Of a DNA stretch of 64,000 bases, positions 53,201 through 63,770 are shown in pieces. Source of the stretch: Dromaius novaehollandiae (lineage: Eukaryota > Chordata > Aves > Casuariiformes > Dromaiidae); contig NC_088098.1 of assembly GCF_036370855.1 (NCBI RefSeq), forward strand, positions 204,521,336-204,585,335, in the 5' to 3' direction. The notes beneath the pieces are model-generated. The model did no database searches. It saw only the letters and a program-made list of their open reading frames with translations, and had not been told where the DNA came from. Positions within the stretch are counted from its first letter, which is position 1. The number at the start of each line of letters is the position of its first letter. A program made the position numbers and the translations under genes.

Positions 53201-56200
53201 CTGTGAACAGTCTTATAGTCAAAAACACACCTACTACTACTTCTTCTTTTAAATTCAGAAATATAACATCAACAATGATATGTGCTCCTGAAGACATGCT
53301 ATCAATTATAAATTTCTTCTACCAAAGCCAATGTTTTCAATGAAGTTTATATGAGTATTTCCACTATAAATCCTAGGATTATTTTCCAGAGTGAAAACTG
53401 GATTTTTAGTATGCACTGAATACTTACACTCTGGATTTGATGCTTTTTGTTTCTTTTATACTGTATAAATTGAGACCTAAAAAGAGGCATCTCAGAAGTG
53501 ACACCACTCTTGAAAATTCTGACTTTTATTACCAATTATTTGAAAAGAAACTGATAGTTTTAGAGGGGAGATTTACTTTTCTCCTGTATCTAAAGCTATT
53601 AATATCACAGGATAAGAAACAAATATTAACATTTTTGCAGAGACTTTTACTCTATTCCAACACTAATGCCATGAAAAAGCATGCTACACAGCTTAAGTAA
53701 TTCAAAACAGAAAGATTCTGCATAACATACTTGCAGTTTATGTAAAAGAAGTTAAAACAGAAACATGTAATTAATTGAATTCTGCCAAATTTATGGCTAT
53801 ATAATGCATGAATATCTTAGCAAGCCAGAAAAAGTGTGACAAACTTTAGATTTATTATTAGAAGTAATCACACTGCAAGTTGATAATATACTCAATTACC
53901 ATCATGCTAATGGATACAAAAGAAGCAATATGGTACTAATAAGCAAAGATCAACAGGCCAGAAAAGGAAGACTGAGCTTTGTGCAGCATCATACTTACCT
54001 GAGGTAGTTTTTTAGTCCACTTGTTATTGTTTTATTGTCCCAAAGCTCCATATCAATATCCATATCAGGAGGAGATTTAGGGGCTGGTAGAAATTTGAAT
54101 TACGATTGTGTTATAGTTTGACTAACACACTAATTAGAAAAGCAGCACAACAGAAGCTAACAGACTAGACATTTAGTTCATGTGATTACTTCATTGGCCA
54201 GATCAACTACCAATCTGATCAATTTGAAGTATTTCAATCTCTGTCAAAGTATTAGTAAAATGAACTAATATTTAGTACATATAAACCTGAGTTATATGCA
54301 CCATAATCAAAGCGGATGCTAAGCCTAAGTGAGTAGAAACTGGTTTGGACATTCAAATAGCTCCATAACAGAGCCAAATTAGCACGAAAAGTGAAATACT
54401 AGTACTACATGAACTGCTTAAACCGAGTTATGACTGCAAGACAGACAGCTGCATTACAGAACGAAGCTCTGAAACGCTTCTGGAAAATGCCAAATAGATG
54501 CCAAGAAACAGAACTTTTAAACTAAAAGAAGAAATGCATTTTATCAGTAATTTGCTCATGTATATCAATGACTGCATGCAGAAACTGAACGATAATGCAT
54601 ACAAGAAACGAGTTAGATGCAACTCTCTTTTTAAGACTGAAAACTCAGCTCACTGTCAGTAATTGCACATATGAAAATATAAATATTATGATACAGACTC
54701 TTCTGAGCAAAGTTAAAGCAAAAGTCACCATAACATACTGGTGGCACACTACTGACAAAGGTTCACTTTGTATACTTACAAAATATGGTATTCATCAGCT
54801 TTTGCACTTTGGAGTTTACACCACCTATTCTGTACAGCCCCAGGATTGTAATACCTATGTGGGAAAACAGGTATAATGAAAATAATGAAAATATGACATT
54901 TCAATACACTCTGATGCATCCTTGGTGTACATTTCCAAAACAGGTTTGAAGACCTACCCATGACATCTAAATTAACTTATGGAAAATTGTACATTTACAT
55001 TCCAGGGTGCTACTTCAGCCTACCGAGTTGTCTGCTGGTACATTAACAAACGCATTCCACTGAATTCAGCCACATCCCACTACACTATACCAAAATCATA
55101 ATTTTAAATTAACAAAATCCTTTTGCATAGAAATGAGCCACATTAGCAAACACCTTGAAGATGGCTGAAAAAAGTGAAAAATAAGACCCCAAAGCAGTCT
55201 TAAAGAAAGTTACATGTTCATAACTTCATCCTATCTAGACTTCAGTGGAATTAGTATGCACCTACATCTGATTAGATCATTATTCTTCCCATTCAGATTT
55301 GGGTGATATTTATTGAAGAAATAACAATTATACCCAAAATAAAAGTGTACACTGTTCACTGTTGCAACATTGGAGCTTGGCATATATATTTCATGCATGG
55401 ATCCCAAGCAAAATAATGACAGTCCCAATTTACCCAGAAGTTTCTTTTTTTTTCTTTAAATATCACAGACACAACTAACAAATAAAGTTTAAAGTGTGGC
55501 ATTCAAAATATAGTATTTCAAGATTCCAAGGATGATGATTTTATTGTTTGTATTTTAGAAACAGCAGTATAATAAAGCGTGAGGTAGACAGCAAATTTCA
55601 ATGCGTTTTTTTCTGCACGTCACTCCACAAGTTTTGATGTACTGAGTTCTTAGGAGTAACTACAGCAAAATGATTTTCTCATTTATCCCGGTTATGTGCC
55701 TCAAGGGAAAAAAAAGCAACAGACATCCCTTAAGCACCATAGGAGCAGAATTTTTATATTTAGCCGATATAGTCAAAACCCTAAGTCCCAAAATGTAGAT
55801 TTACTATTAATTTTGATATGTAATTACGTTTTCATTTTATTCTCCTTCTCTCCCCCCACTTCAGGTCTTACTATTTCAAAACTGCATACTTTTCCTTGGA
55901 AAGCTATTTTCCAAAGTCTGCTCTCAGTTAGATAACCTGAGGTTTTCTTTGCCACCTTTGGCAGAAGAATGCAAGCTTGATGAAGGCGGGATCCAAAAGC
56001 TACCTAACACTGTTACCTGAGAAACTGAATTCAGCTTGGGCTCAATGCTGCACGGTGCGATCGCACAACTTTTGGATTACAAGAGACTTGCACCCTGTCA
56101 GCTCAGTCCATCAACACTCAAAGGATCCCTTTGCTTAGGGAGACCACACAGCCAGAACCTCTTTGTTTCCAAGGGGATAATTACAAGCTTCTTATGGGTC

Positions 56201-59200
56201 ATCAACAGATGACTAATATTTTCTTTTCACCTATGCCCACTATCAAGTATTAATCACTAATATTAAAAAATGGATAAACCATGTACAAAATGAGTGAATA
56301 AAATGATGGGAGTTACACTCTGCCACAAACGTTTCGGCAGACAGTGTTCACGCCTTCGACTTTTTGGTCTTTAGATGTGATGCCATAAACCAAAGTTAGG
56401 AGCTTCCACTCCCTACAGTTTCACCAGAAAGCATAATTCAGTGCACACAAATTAAAAACTTAAGACTAAAGATGTGTGCAACTGCATATTAAGCTGCCCC
56501 AACAACATGAAATTACAAATAAAGTTCAAAAAAATAACAGTTAAACAATAGGTTAAGAATTGCTGTAGGAACTTGTAACGGTTTTAAGCATAAAACATGC
56601 ACATAAAATAGGTGAAAAGTCTAAACTGAATGATGGACACCTTCCAGAACACAGCTGTAAAACAAATGGACTTTATCAAAGTAATATTTAAGAAAAATAC
56701 TCATAATAGTCTAATACGTAATTTGAAATTTAATACACACCTCTTGTTTCTACAGCATGAATACATTTCCTCACAAAGTTAAAACCTGCTTCATTTAAGA
56801 ACACTGTAAAACGAAGAAAAAAAAACAAATCATTTTCTCTTCATCAATACACAAAATCTCTGTGTTTAGCTGTATCACATTTGAGTTAGGACTGATAGAC
56901 ATCTCTCTGAGAGTACATCTCTCTCTATATATAATACATATACCCACATGTATATTAAAGTTCATACATGAATATGTAAGCATGATTAAAATGTAATGCA
57001 GTTATACACATGTAAAACCCATAATATCTTCATATATACTTATTTTATTACTCAGTACATGTGTAATAGGTGCATATGCACCTACAAACAAAAAGTTGTG
57101 ATCCATATAAGGATATTATTTCAACACACAGTTATATCTTCACATTTAGGTATACAGACTATAGATAGGATTTTCATAGAGATTTGTTAAATATACTGTT
57201 GTTTTGTAGCTGAATGCATTTTCTTCATATTTATGTCTAATAGTAATCCAAAAATTGAAGGCTTTCTCACATTTCTTACATAACTGAATTTTTTCATGGG
57301 CTTTCATGTAATCCAGCAAACAGTATTTCATAGCAATAGAAGGAAAATGCAAAAAAGGAGTCTTGCACCTGGGCTCGCTCTCTTTCTCTCTCCCTCTCTC
57401 TCACACACATACACACACGCACACACAGACACACACCCTGAAAACCAGGCCATTACAGAAATCTAGGAATAATTCATATCTCAACATAATAAAAGTGCTT
57501 ACTTTCTTCCTTCTTGCTAATAATGGCTGGCAGTGTGTAAATCTGGAGGGGATAAAGAAAAAAAAACAATGCAATGGGTCACTGCTTGTGCTTTAAGTTC
57601 TTTATCACCAGGTTTGTTGATAGTTCTTAAACTAGTTCCAACACACTTAATATTAAGTTTGATGCTTTTGGAAACCCTTGATCCTGACATTTGTTTACTA
57701 GGTCATAGTTAAGCTTAACAGATTATAAAAATTGAAATAACACCTCTGGCAGGAGGACTACCTAGTAACTTTGTCCAAGTAATCCAGACTTGATAGCCTC
57801 AAGAACCTCTTCTGGGTTTCGTGACCTCCCGTACACCACCCTTCCCTTGACTCCACTCTCTAGTGATGGCAGCTTTCTTGGAGCTGCCTCTCATCGCTCC
57901 TCTCCTTCTCTCAGAAGCAGCCCTCAAACATACTAAGAAAGCAGCTATTTGCAGCCCCTCTCTAATGCCAGGAGTGCAGAGCTCCTGGCAGCGCCAGCCT
58001 AGCCTTTCACTTTTTCTTGAGCTTTCCCCAGCAGCACTCATCAAGGTTGACATCCCTCGGTTAAGCTCTGAGCAGGTGGAGGAAGCAACAGTCTATTGTT
58101 TTGGTGGTATTTGTGGTTTGAAAGAGCCAATCCTCTTCACCTCTGGGGAAAAGGCAGACGGTCAGATCATGTCCTAAAAGTCCATTCAGACTCTGAGGTT
58201 CTAGTTTTATGAGGGATTTAATAACATGAAATTTATAGGCACCTCAAGTCAGACCTGCAGACTCTAAATGGGTTAAATATCCATTCAAATACTGATTCAA
58301 TTTCTGCATTGCATTGTTCCAGTCAAGTAGGCAGCTTGCAAAAATACTTATCTCATAAAATCAATCAACTGTTCTCTTTCCTTTGGAAACGTGTCTGGCA
58401 TTACCACATTCAATGACTATTTCAATAGCTGGTTAATGGTGGGAAGAAATCTCAGCTAAGCCTGTTTCTTAGTAGCTTTCAACACGTTTTTATGCTCTCT
58501 GCAGTGCTTTTCAAGATGATATTTATTATTACTACATGACATTGCCTAAAAGATGGTTTGTCTTTACCAGTACAGAAATTACCATTTTACAGATTTTATC
58601 TGGATAATGTATCATGTAAGACAATATGTTATCAGACTAGTTAAACGTTAAATATCCTAAATAAAGCAATGTATAAACACAGGTTAAAATAAACTAATAG
58701 TTCTGCTTCACTATTTTGTACTGATCTTCACTGTGTATTTGCCATTGCTTCTTATGAACAACAGAAGAGAGATATTTGCTTATATTGTACTCCATTGTAG
58801 AAGATTTTATATCTGAAATGCCTGGCAGCTTCTTGCTTTAACTTATGCATGTCATAAAACTGTAGAAATAGAATAAAAAAATTCTTACTGGTTCCTTTCC
58901 GTCCATAGCTTCAAGCCAAAGTTTTCGGTTGGATTCTGAAAAAGCTTGTAGTGTGATGATTCCAGGTCTATCAAAAATATACACATATACTAAAATTAAG
59001 AATTTATTTTTCTCAAACAGTATCCAAACTCAGAATCCAAAAGGTGTATTGATGTGAATACATAAAAGACAGAGAAGTTAAAGTTAGTTGCTGCCGCCTG
59101 ACATAACACACTAACTTTGAGCTAAATTTAGAAGAAATTTCATGTTTGTGAAGAGTTTGGTGATGCAATGTTCAATTTTAGATGCCTAGTCTTAATGCTA

Positions 59201-62200
59201 CAACCTTCTGTGAGGTATTAGGCACTTCCACACTGCAAGATGAGTTATACGCCTGCAAATAGGATCCTACACAACCAGTTTTTCAATGGGGAGATGCTTT
59301 GGGTGGAAAACTTAAGGACAAGCTACATCACCTTAATCTGACCAAATATGTCTCTGTCTATCTGCACTCCTTTCATAGTAAATGAAGAGAAGTACGTACT
59401 TCTAATCTAAGAGTCAACACATCCCAAAATAGACATCTAAGACATCCAAAGCAGGGGAAAAAATTGTGCCCTAAAAGAGTTGACTAAAAAGGGAGCTTTG
59501 AGATAGTATCTCAGGCATGGAGCTGTAAAGCCAAATGAGCTGAAGAGTGTCAGGGTGCAGGAATTACAAACCCACATCCTGCAGCACTCAACTGCAGGCA
59601 TCAGCAGTTCTTCTTTTAGGAAGCAATAGATGCAGCATGCATATTCTACAATATGTTTATGATTCAAGCACTCTGGTTACAGGAAAGAACATGGTTAATG
59701 TCCTTTCTTACTTAAGAAGATTCAAAAAACCAGTTTGTTCTGCAGGTTGCCCTCTAACCACTACGATAGAAATTCAAAAAGTCACATATTTTCTCTCTGC
59801 TGATAAAACTGTGACAATGCATAGAAAAAAAATTAATGGGAACCAATGAAGGCATCTGGGAATCTGTTCCAATCTTTTTCCCTAAAATTAGTTTATGAAC
59901 AGATACGTATAAATACAAGAGTCGTAAAGAATCTTTATTTATTTGTGATCATAGACAAGTGCCTTATTTTAAGAAACGATGTGATATTAATTCACTGATT
60001 TGCCAGTACAGAGCACTCAAGAGAAAACTCAAAGAAAATTTTGTTCCCATACCAGTGTAGTGCTTCACTGCTCATAATTTTAGAAAATCTGTCCTGAAGC
60101 ATAATTTCTATTTGGTAAGTACATAAATAAAGGACACTATTTTTTACTAGGTATACATCATAAAAATAAGCAACCAACCCCCCCCCATATGTTCCCCCCT
60201 CACTGGAAAGACCTCTATTGTCACCTCTTATTTAAAAAGCATGCAAGAAAGCTACTGGAAAATATGAAAATGTGTTCACACACACACTCCAAGGTATATA
60301 TGGAGAAGCAAGCCATCCTCATAAAATCAAAATTAGATGGTGTTCTGAACTCTACCTCTAACACTATTACAAGAGACTAACATGACACAAAAAAAAAAAA
60401 AACTGATGCAAGATTCTATTATGTTAATAAAGTTAATATTTCTATTAATAATTTAATAACAGTAACAATTGTACTATTATTCTATCATAAGAGGATGTTA
60501 TGCAGGAAATCAGCCTACACTACCAGAATAGCTCTTTACAGCCTCAAAATTTACAAGCCTCAACACATCAATTACTTAGAATGTGAAGAGGCATATATAA
60601 TTTGACATACAGACCAACACAAAAAAAATCCATATAAAATGTCAAAACCCATGACAACAAACATTCACTCCTCTGTGTGCAAACTCTGTGTAAAATATAA
60701 GATTACACAGTTAAACTGTCAATTTATGATCTTCAATAGTACAAATGAAGTGATTTCCTTGAAATGAGTCAGGGTTATACCCAGATATTTTGCACCCACA
60801 CAAGCGCATATTCATTGATTTCCCGATGCTTAAATCTGATCTCAAGAGACTACTCCATCAGCTCAGCAATTCAGCTTTTCAAACTTTAATTTCACAGGAA
60901 AGCTTGAAAGCCAAGACACTAATTCTTCTCCGCTGTGACAGTAGGTGTGCTTGTGTGCATTAATAATTGGAATGAGTTATTTGTTTCATGTGTTGCCTCT
61001 GAGGGCTTTCACAAGCCAAAAGCAGTAGTGTAATTAGATCACTCTGAGCAATAATTAAACTGCCAGTTTTGTGTAGAAATGCCAAGCTGAACATTTTGTT
61101 TTATGCCTACTATCGTAAGTATAAAAAGATAAGGTTAATCCAAATTAACATGAATATTTGTTTTTCTATTTTATTAAAGGCTAAGGTTACACCATTAAAA
61201 TATCCCATCTTGCTACCAACCCACAGATTCTTATCAAGGAAGTTTCCTCTCAAAAACTTTTTAGAAATAGAAACTGACTTTTTTCTTCTTTCTCTCGTGA
61301 CTACTGCTAAATATTTCAGTTAGAAAATTGCATTTACACTTATAGTCCCTTGATCAGCACATACAGAAAGAACAGAAATGTGTATGAGTTTGTCATTTTA
61401 CTTCAACCCTAGAGACTCTTGCTTCTAGCCCTGTGTTCCTGATATAATCTGTTGACCAGGATTGCATAGGCTGTTTTAACATTCAAGTATCTAAATATTA
61501 GAATGCCCAAATATTAGTGCCCTATGAAACACAAAGGAAAGCACTCCAATACTGTTGAACTAGCTTCCTCTCTAGTTGCTGAAAAAGTTGGCAACTTCTC
61601 AGAAAACAGAGTAACATTCAATGCAAAACATACATTTTATACTGCTAACTTCTTACGTAACTGCAAACAAGTAAGATGGTGACTAACTGCTAGAGTAGTT
61701 TTCATAAGAAGTCTGAGCTGAATGTAGGTGTGAAAAACACCTAAGCAAATTTTAAATTAATTGTGGCAATTAGAAGTGTTCATGATATGCGTTCCCTGTT
61801 AGCAGCTGCAAGGGTCCCTTTCAGGGAATATGGTTCTCTCATGAAATCAGATGTGCCCATCAGTCTGCCTGGGTTTTTCAATGTCTTCATATAAATGCTG
61901 AATAATACAAGGAGAGAATTGGCTCCGTAGGATAAGGTGTCTGGAGACAGGACTTAACCACAAAATCCCAGAACAGAATTTTAAAGACATTGCTCTAGCT
62001 GCACATTTGTAAAAAGAGCTCTTTCATGATCAAGGTCCTGGCCTTATGTTACTAAGTAAACTTATCTTTTACTGATGTCAATCACTTTTAAAGGTTCTCT
62101 GTATTTTGCAGGTGATGCCTAACATCTCTTTAAACGCCATGTAAACAAACAAATTTTCAGTCTTGAATTTAAAATTAGCTAATAATTATTTAAATGTAAT

Positions 62201-63770
62201 TGTTACTGAAGTCTTTTTGAATCCAGAGTCTTTCAATATTGTATTTGTATGTACTTGCAGACAGACACAGGCATTTTAGTCCCAAAAGCCAGAAAATGTT
62301 AGCTAATTACCAATATAACTGCCACTGCATCTTCTCTTTCTTAGAAGAGACCCAAGTTTCAGCAATACGACATTCAGAAGAGATGATTTTGCCCTTGTTT
62401 ATGAATTCCCAGCAAATATTTCCCAGTATTCTGTTGGCTAAGCTTTATCTCCTCTGCTGACTTGCACAAGAATTTACTGCTTCCCTGTTGAATCTCATAT
62501 CAGTTGCAAGTGTCAACTTTCTATCAGCCTCTGAAAGATATCTCTTTATAAGAGTGATTAAGTAACTTTGTACTCTACACTTCTTTCAACCTTTTTGATA
62601 AGTTTGCAGGAGGCCTTTAACTTACAGGCAGTGCACATTTGAAGTCAATCTAAATGTACAGGAGGAATAAAATAATTAAAGAAGTACCCATAACTATTTC
62701 TTTGAAGAGAACTTGAATAACTTCAAATGTGTCTACAGGTAAAGGACAACACTCAATTTTGAAAACTTTACAGTTTTTGAAAACTTTACAATCTACCACA
62801 GATTTGTCTAATAAATACTATTCTACTTAAAAAGAAAAGCTACCAATTTCAAATTCAAGCTATCAATTGAAGCTTGAAAGCAGCCTTCAAGAGACCAAAT
62901 TTTCTCAACATTTGTTCAAATCAAATGTCTATTTCTTAAGCCTGCACTCTCTCAAAAGTCTAATTTGAATAATGTATTACATTTACAAGTACCAAAGTAA
63001 CCTCAAAATTATGTAAAACAGCAGTACTTCTGAATAGAATTTAAAAAGAGAGCAACAGTCATAAAATATTTCAAAAAAGTCAGTCTATTTCATCATATTT
63101 TAAGGGATAGGTTCACTCAATTTTTCTCACCTTATGCCCAAACTTCAAAGAAAAATCACTCTTAGGAAGTATTATGCACATATACTTCAAATACAGAAAA
63201 GCTGTTCCCATAAATTTTATGCAATTATAACATCCAGGAATAAGCGACAAAAGATTCCTAAAGGTAACTTAAAAAACTGAAAAACAATCTGCTAACTTTA
63301 ATTTTAGAAAGAAAGAGGGGGACTGATAAAGAGTGTGAGAATAATAAATATTTAAAGAAATATTTACAACCTATTTCTAAAAGGAGATAGTCAATTGCAG
63401 TACAGGTTTTGTAAGAACCCATATTCTGCCTGCACGCAACCATAATGTATTTAAGACAACACATATGTAATTTAATGCATTTTCTGTTAGAAAAAGAGAT
63501 TTGAGCAACTGAGTGTTAAGTCTTGAAAGTATGATTTATCTGGATGCAAGCCTACTGAGAAATACGTATGCCTATTACAATAGTAATTACTGCATACTGC
63601 TTGCAAATGCTTTTATTTTTAATTATATTCATTTTGTTAAAACAATGAAAAAATTCAAACCTCTCAAACACTTCAATATCGAAACAAAAACGTTTGTCAA
63701 TTGAATCTGTCTTTCTCCTGATGCAAGATTTTAGTTTGAATATCTCTGGTGGGCTGGTGACAAGGCCATT
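29196..63770 (-). CDS. ARHGAP42: Rho GTPase-activating protein 42 (GRAF3), C-terminal two thirds, 15 exons, 5' partial
   Basis: A GTPase-activating protein of the GRAF family, which switches off RhoA and in mammals acts in vascular smooth muscle. Exons, in order of translation: 63770-63661, 58967-58889, 57542-57503, 56803-56741, 54854-54780, 54083-53999, 52782-52724, 51915-51810, 47121-46962, 43741-43597, 40364-39984, 37791-37635, 36696-36634, 29592-29513, 29284-29196. They total 1692 nt, 563 residues plus TAG, with every phase consistent and every donor GT. Domains in this fragment: rest of the PH domain (residues 1 to about 65); RhoGAP domain (about 87-259) with the arginine finger in GLYRIGG (R106); serine/proline-rich region (about 260-486); SH3 domain (about 508-563) ending NYVVFL. 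The BAR domain and start of the PH domain lie beyond the right edge. It faces PGR tail to tail. Identification rests on near-identity to the mammalian protein as remembered. Confidence 0.97.
29513..29592 (-). CDS. ARHGAP42: ARHGAP42 exon: SH3 domain, first half
   Basis: 80 nt, acceptor CATGTTTCAG, donor GTAAGATA. It reads [20 protein letters not shown] then GAIFSN plus G. This is the SH3 ALYDY-like strand (AMYSC) and RT loop (EHSHELSF). It lies 7 kb downstream of the previous exon and only 228 bases before the last one. Confidence 0.96.
30224..30240. repeat. Homopolymer A17
   Basis: Seventeen A just left of the CR1 fragment at 30260-30462; CR1 elements do not end in poly(A), so it is probably independent. 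Confidence 0.9.
30260..30462 (+). repeat. CR1 LINE 3' end fragment, + orientation
   Basis: Matches the usual CR1 3' text: AACACTGG, the TCTTGAAGATTCTTAAAA stretch, GACAGACATCTGGGAAAGAA, then TGGTTTAGGTATAAAATGAT, ACTAGGTGACCCCTG and an ATTCTAC end. Degraded, a few hundred bases at most, in the intron before the last two ARHGAP42 exons. Confidence 0.75.
33470..33710 (+). repeat. Ancient amniote interspersed repeat, family not named
   Basis: The order of words CTTGCCCTAATGAGCTTTCAGTC, GAGGAAGAAAGGTTT, GAGTTTAACTGAGTAG, GGAAGGGCATTCCAGG and ATGCAAAACATAG parallels an old mammalian repeat containing GAGCTTACAGTCTAG, GAGTCTTGAAGGATGAGTAG and GGAAGGGCATTCCAGGCAGA. A shared copy would date from before the bird-mammal split. 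I cannot assign the family name from memory. Confidence 0.45.
34400..34475 (+). repeat. Possible MIR/CORE-SINE remnant
   Basis: GTGAGAAAACATTCAGGTCA, AATAACTGGCCCAGTACACG and CAGAAACAAGTG resemble the MIR body (GAGGAAACTGAGGCACAGAG, AACTTGCCCAAGGTCACACA). Short and diverged. Confidence 0.3.
36634..36696 (-). CDS. ARHGAP42: ARHGAP42 exon: pre-SH3 linker
   Basis: 63 nt, acceptor TTTATTTTCAG, donor GTGAGTGC. It reads [20 protein letters not shown] plus CG. The human counterpart as I recall it is VAAKAQLFENVGSPKPVSSG, so the linker is recognisable but less constrained than the domains. Confidence 0.94.
37228..37252. repeat. Short tandem duplication, 12-base unit
   Basis: Two adjacent copies of GTCAGGGTCAGA in an ARHGAP42 intron. 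Confidence 0.85.
37635..37791 (-). CDS. ARHGAP42: ARHGAP42 exon: serine/proline-rich region
   Basis: 157 nt, acceptor TTTCTTTAG, donor GTAAGTAA. It reads [20 protein letters not shown], then [20 protein letters not shown] and [11 protein letters not shown]. Contains the conserved [13 protein letters not shown] block. The frame is open only with the flanking exons' phases, so no ATG-initiated reading frame marks it. Confidence 0.95.
38108..38200 (-). repeat. CR1 LINE 3' end fragment, - orientation
   Basis: Contains GTTGGAAGGGACCTCAGGAA, CCCAACCTCCTGCTCAAAGC, GACATCAGACTAGGTTA, the antisense of the CR1 3' region common in birds. About 90 bases survive in an ARHGAP42 intron. Confidence 0.8.
39984..40364 (-). 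CDS. ARHGAP42: ARHGAP42 exon: serine-rich region
   Basis: 381 nt, the largest exon here; acceptor CTCATCCTCAG, donor GTAATTTC. It starts within [20 protein letters not shown] and ends [13 protein letters not shown]. Low complexity, rich in S, T and P, probably disordered and phosphorylated. The open frame runs on at both ends into intron (upstream and for about ten codons past the donor), but the match to the family ends at the splice sites given. Confidence 0.96.
40365..43596 (-). other. ARHGAP42 intron carrying the long CR1
   Basis: 3.2 kb, a quarter of it the + CR1 at 41095-41985. Nothing else recognised. Confidence 0.85.
41095..41985 (+). repeat. Old CR1 LINE fragment, end of reverse transcriptase ORF plus 3' region
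   Basis: Colinear over nearly 0.9 kb with CR1 elements of turtles, crocodiles and birds: TTATTTAATATGTTCATTAA, AAGTGGGAATGTACTAAAGA, TTTGCTGATGATATAAAGG, the CCAATGTGATA word, CATCTGGAATACAATGTACA, TTGGTTTATTTAGCTTAGTG, TATAAATACACTGG, CATAAATTGGCCATTAG, and CCCTTAGAGCAGAGAAGTTC. Inactivated by many stops and indels. It sits antisense to ARHGAP42 in the intron after the serine-rich region's first exon, and accounts for the open frames in this interval. Confidence 0.85.
43597..43741 (-). CDS. ARHGAP42: ARHGAP42 exon: post-RhoGAP basic/proline region
   Basis: 145 nt, acceptor TTAATCATGCAG, donor GTAAGTTT. It reads [20 protein letters not shown], then [16 protein letters not shown] and on to CLADPD plus A. 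It is mostly unstructured, with polyproline and basic patches, and near-identical to the mammalian protein. Confidence 0.96.
43742..46961 (-). other. ARHGAP42 intron
   Basis: 3.2 kb with no named repeat. A moderately protein-like reverse frame (44854-45045) is discussed separately. Short GATACT repetition occurs at 46050-46085. Confidence 0.8.
46962..47121 (-). CDS. ARHGAP42: ARHGAP42 exon: end of RhoGAP domain
   Basis: 160 nt, acceptor TTCTTTTAAAG, donor GTAGAAGG. It starts [10 protein letters not shown] and contains [20 protein letters not shown], with the RhoGAP N-L-x-x-x-F-G-P-x-L motif, and ends [11 protein letters not shown] in phase 0. Confidence 0.97.
47122..51809 (-). other. ARHGAP42 intron within the RhoGAP domain (4.7 kb)
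   Basis: Contains the MIR-like remnant at 48425-48515. Otherwise unremarkable AT-rich intron. Confidence 0.85.
48425..48515 (+). repeat. MIR-like ancient SINE remnant
   Basis: ATGTGATTTTCCCAAGGCTA, CAAAATCTGAAGG and AGGATCAAAACCAAGTCTGG follow the MIR tail order (GTGACTTGCCCAAGGTCACA, then CAGGAATCAAACCCAGGTCT). Confidence 0.45.
51810..51915 (-). CDS. ARHGAP42: ARHGAP42 exon: RhoGAP domain
   Basis: 106 nt, acceptor TTTGTTTCACAG, donor GTAATTCT. It reads [20 protein letters not shown] then [14 protein letters not shown] plus [18 protein letters not shown] is diagnostic for the GRAF subfamily. Confidence 0.97.
52300..52375 (+). repeat. MIR-like ancient SINE remnant, second half
   Basis: CTCTGTATCTAATTTCTCCA, TTTGCGAAAAGGCAGTAATA and CTCCTCCCATTTCTCAAGGC parallel the MIR stretch CTCAGTTTCCCCATCTGTAA, AATGGGGATAATAATACC, ACCTCACAGGG. 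Confidence 0.4.
52724..52782 (-). CDS. ARHGAP42: ARHGAP42 exon: RhoGAP domain ([14 protein letters not shown])
   Basis: 59 nt, acceptor TTACAACCAG, donor GTAAGTAA. It reads [19 protein letters not shown] plus A. R-x-L-x-E-P-L is the most conserved RhoGAP motif after the arginine finger. Confidence 0.96.
53999..54083 (-). CDS. ARHGAP42: ARHGAP42 exon: RhoGAP domain
   Basis: 85 nt, acceptor TTTCTACCAG, donor GTAAGTAT. It reads [20 protein letters not shown], then TSGLKNYL plus AG of R. This is the segment with the conserved K-N-Y-L-R motif leading into the exon with LSEPL. Confidence 0.96.
54780..54854 (-). CDS. ARHGAP42: ARHGAP42 exon: RhoGAP arginine finger
   Basis: 75 nt, acceptor CCCACATAG, donor GTAAGTAT. 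It reads [20 protein letters not shown] then NTIF. The R in GLYRIGG is the catalytic arginine finger that completes the active site of the bound Rho GTPase. Its preservation argues for an active gene product. Confidence 0.96.
56741..56803 (-). CDS. ARHGAP42: ARHGAP42 exon: start of RhoGAP domain
   Basis: 63 nt, acceptor GTTTTACAG, donor GTGTGTAT. It reads [20 protein letters not shown] plus [14 protein letters not shown] is the family's first RhoGAP helix. FLNEAGFNF departs somewhat from the YLDDIGFKF I recall in mammals. Confidence 0.94.
57377..57437. repeat. Compound (CT)n(CA)n microsatellite
   Basis: A CT-rich tract of about 25 bases joined to about 36 bases of interrupted CA, 66 bases from the donor of the 40-nt ARHGAP42 exon. 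On the gene's sense strand it is a GT/GA tract downstream of that exon, a position where such repeats can affect splicing. Confidence 0.9.
57503..57542 (-). CDS. ARHGAP42: ARHGAP42 micro-exon linking PH and RhoGAP domains
   Basis: 40 nt only, acceptor CCCTCCAG, donor GTAAGCAC. It reads [13 protein letters not shown] plus the first base of M. The sequence matches the PH-RhoGAP linker of the family and joins in phase on both sides, which makes this very short exon secure. Confidence 0.92.
57543..58888 (-). other. ARHGAP42 intron with a GC-richer centre
   Basis: 57790-58170 is GC-richer than the rest and carries overlapping open frames on both strands (57863-58177 + and 57799-58053 -). Overlap on opposite strands and lack of family signal suggest composition, not coding. 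The neighbouring 0.7 kb intron (56804-57502) holds the CT/CA microsatellite. Confidence 0.7.
58889..58967 (-). CDS. ARHGAP42: ARHGAP42 exon: PH domain, C-terminal helix
   Basis: 79 nt between acceptor TTTTTGATAG and donor GTAAGAAT. It reads [20 protein letters not shown] then MDGKEP. The tryptophan in KLWLEAM is the invariant PH-domain helix residue. Ends in phase 0. Confidence 0.95.

Larger units (their letters stand above)
51916..56740 (-). other. Cluster of four ARHGAP42 introns between RhoGAP exons
   Basis: Introns 51916-52723, 52783-53998, 54084-54779 and 54855-56740. Short introns split the catalytic domain finely. One MIR-like remnant (52300-52375); nothing else recognised. Confidence 0.8.

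Noticed and set aside
57863-58177. 104-codon + frame in a GC-richer patch
   Set aside because: An open frame on the opposite strand covers the same bases; explained by GC composition.
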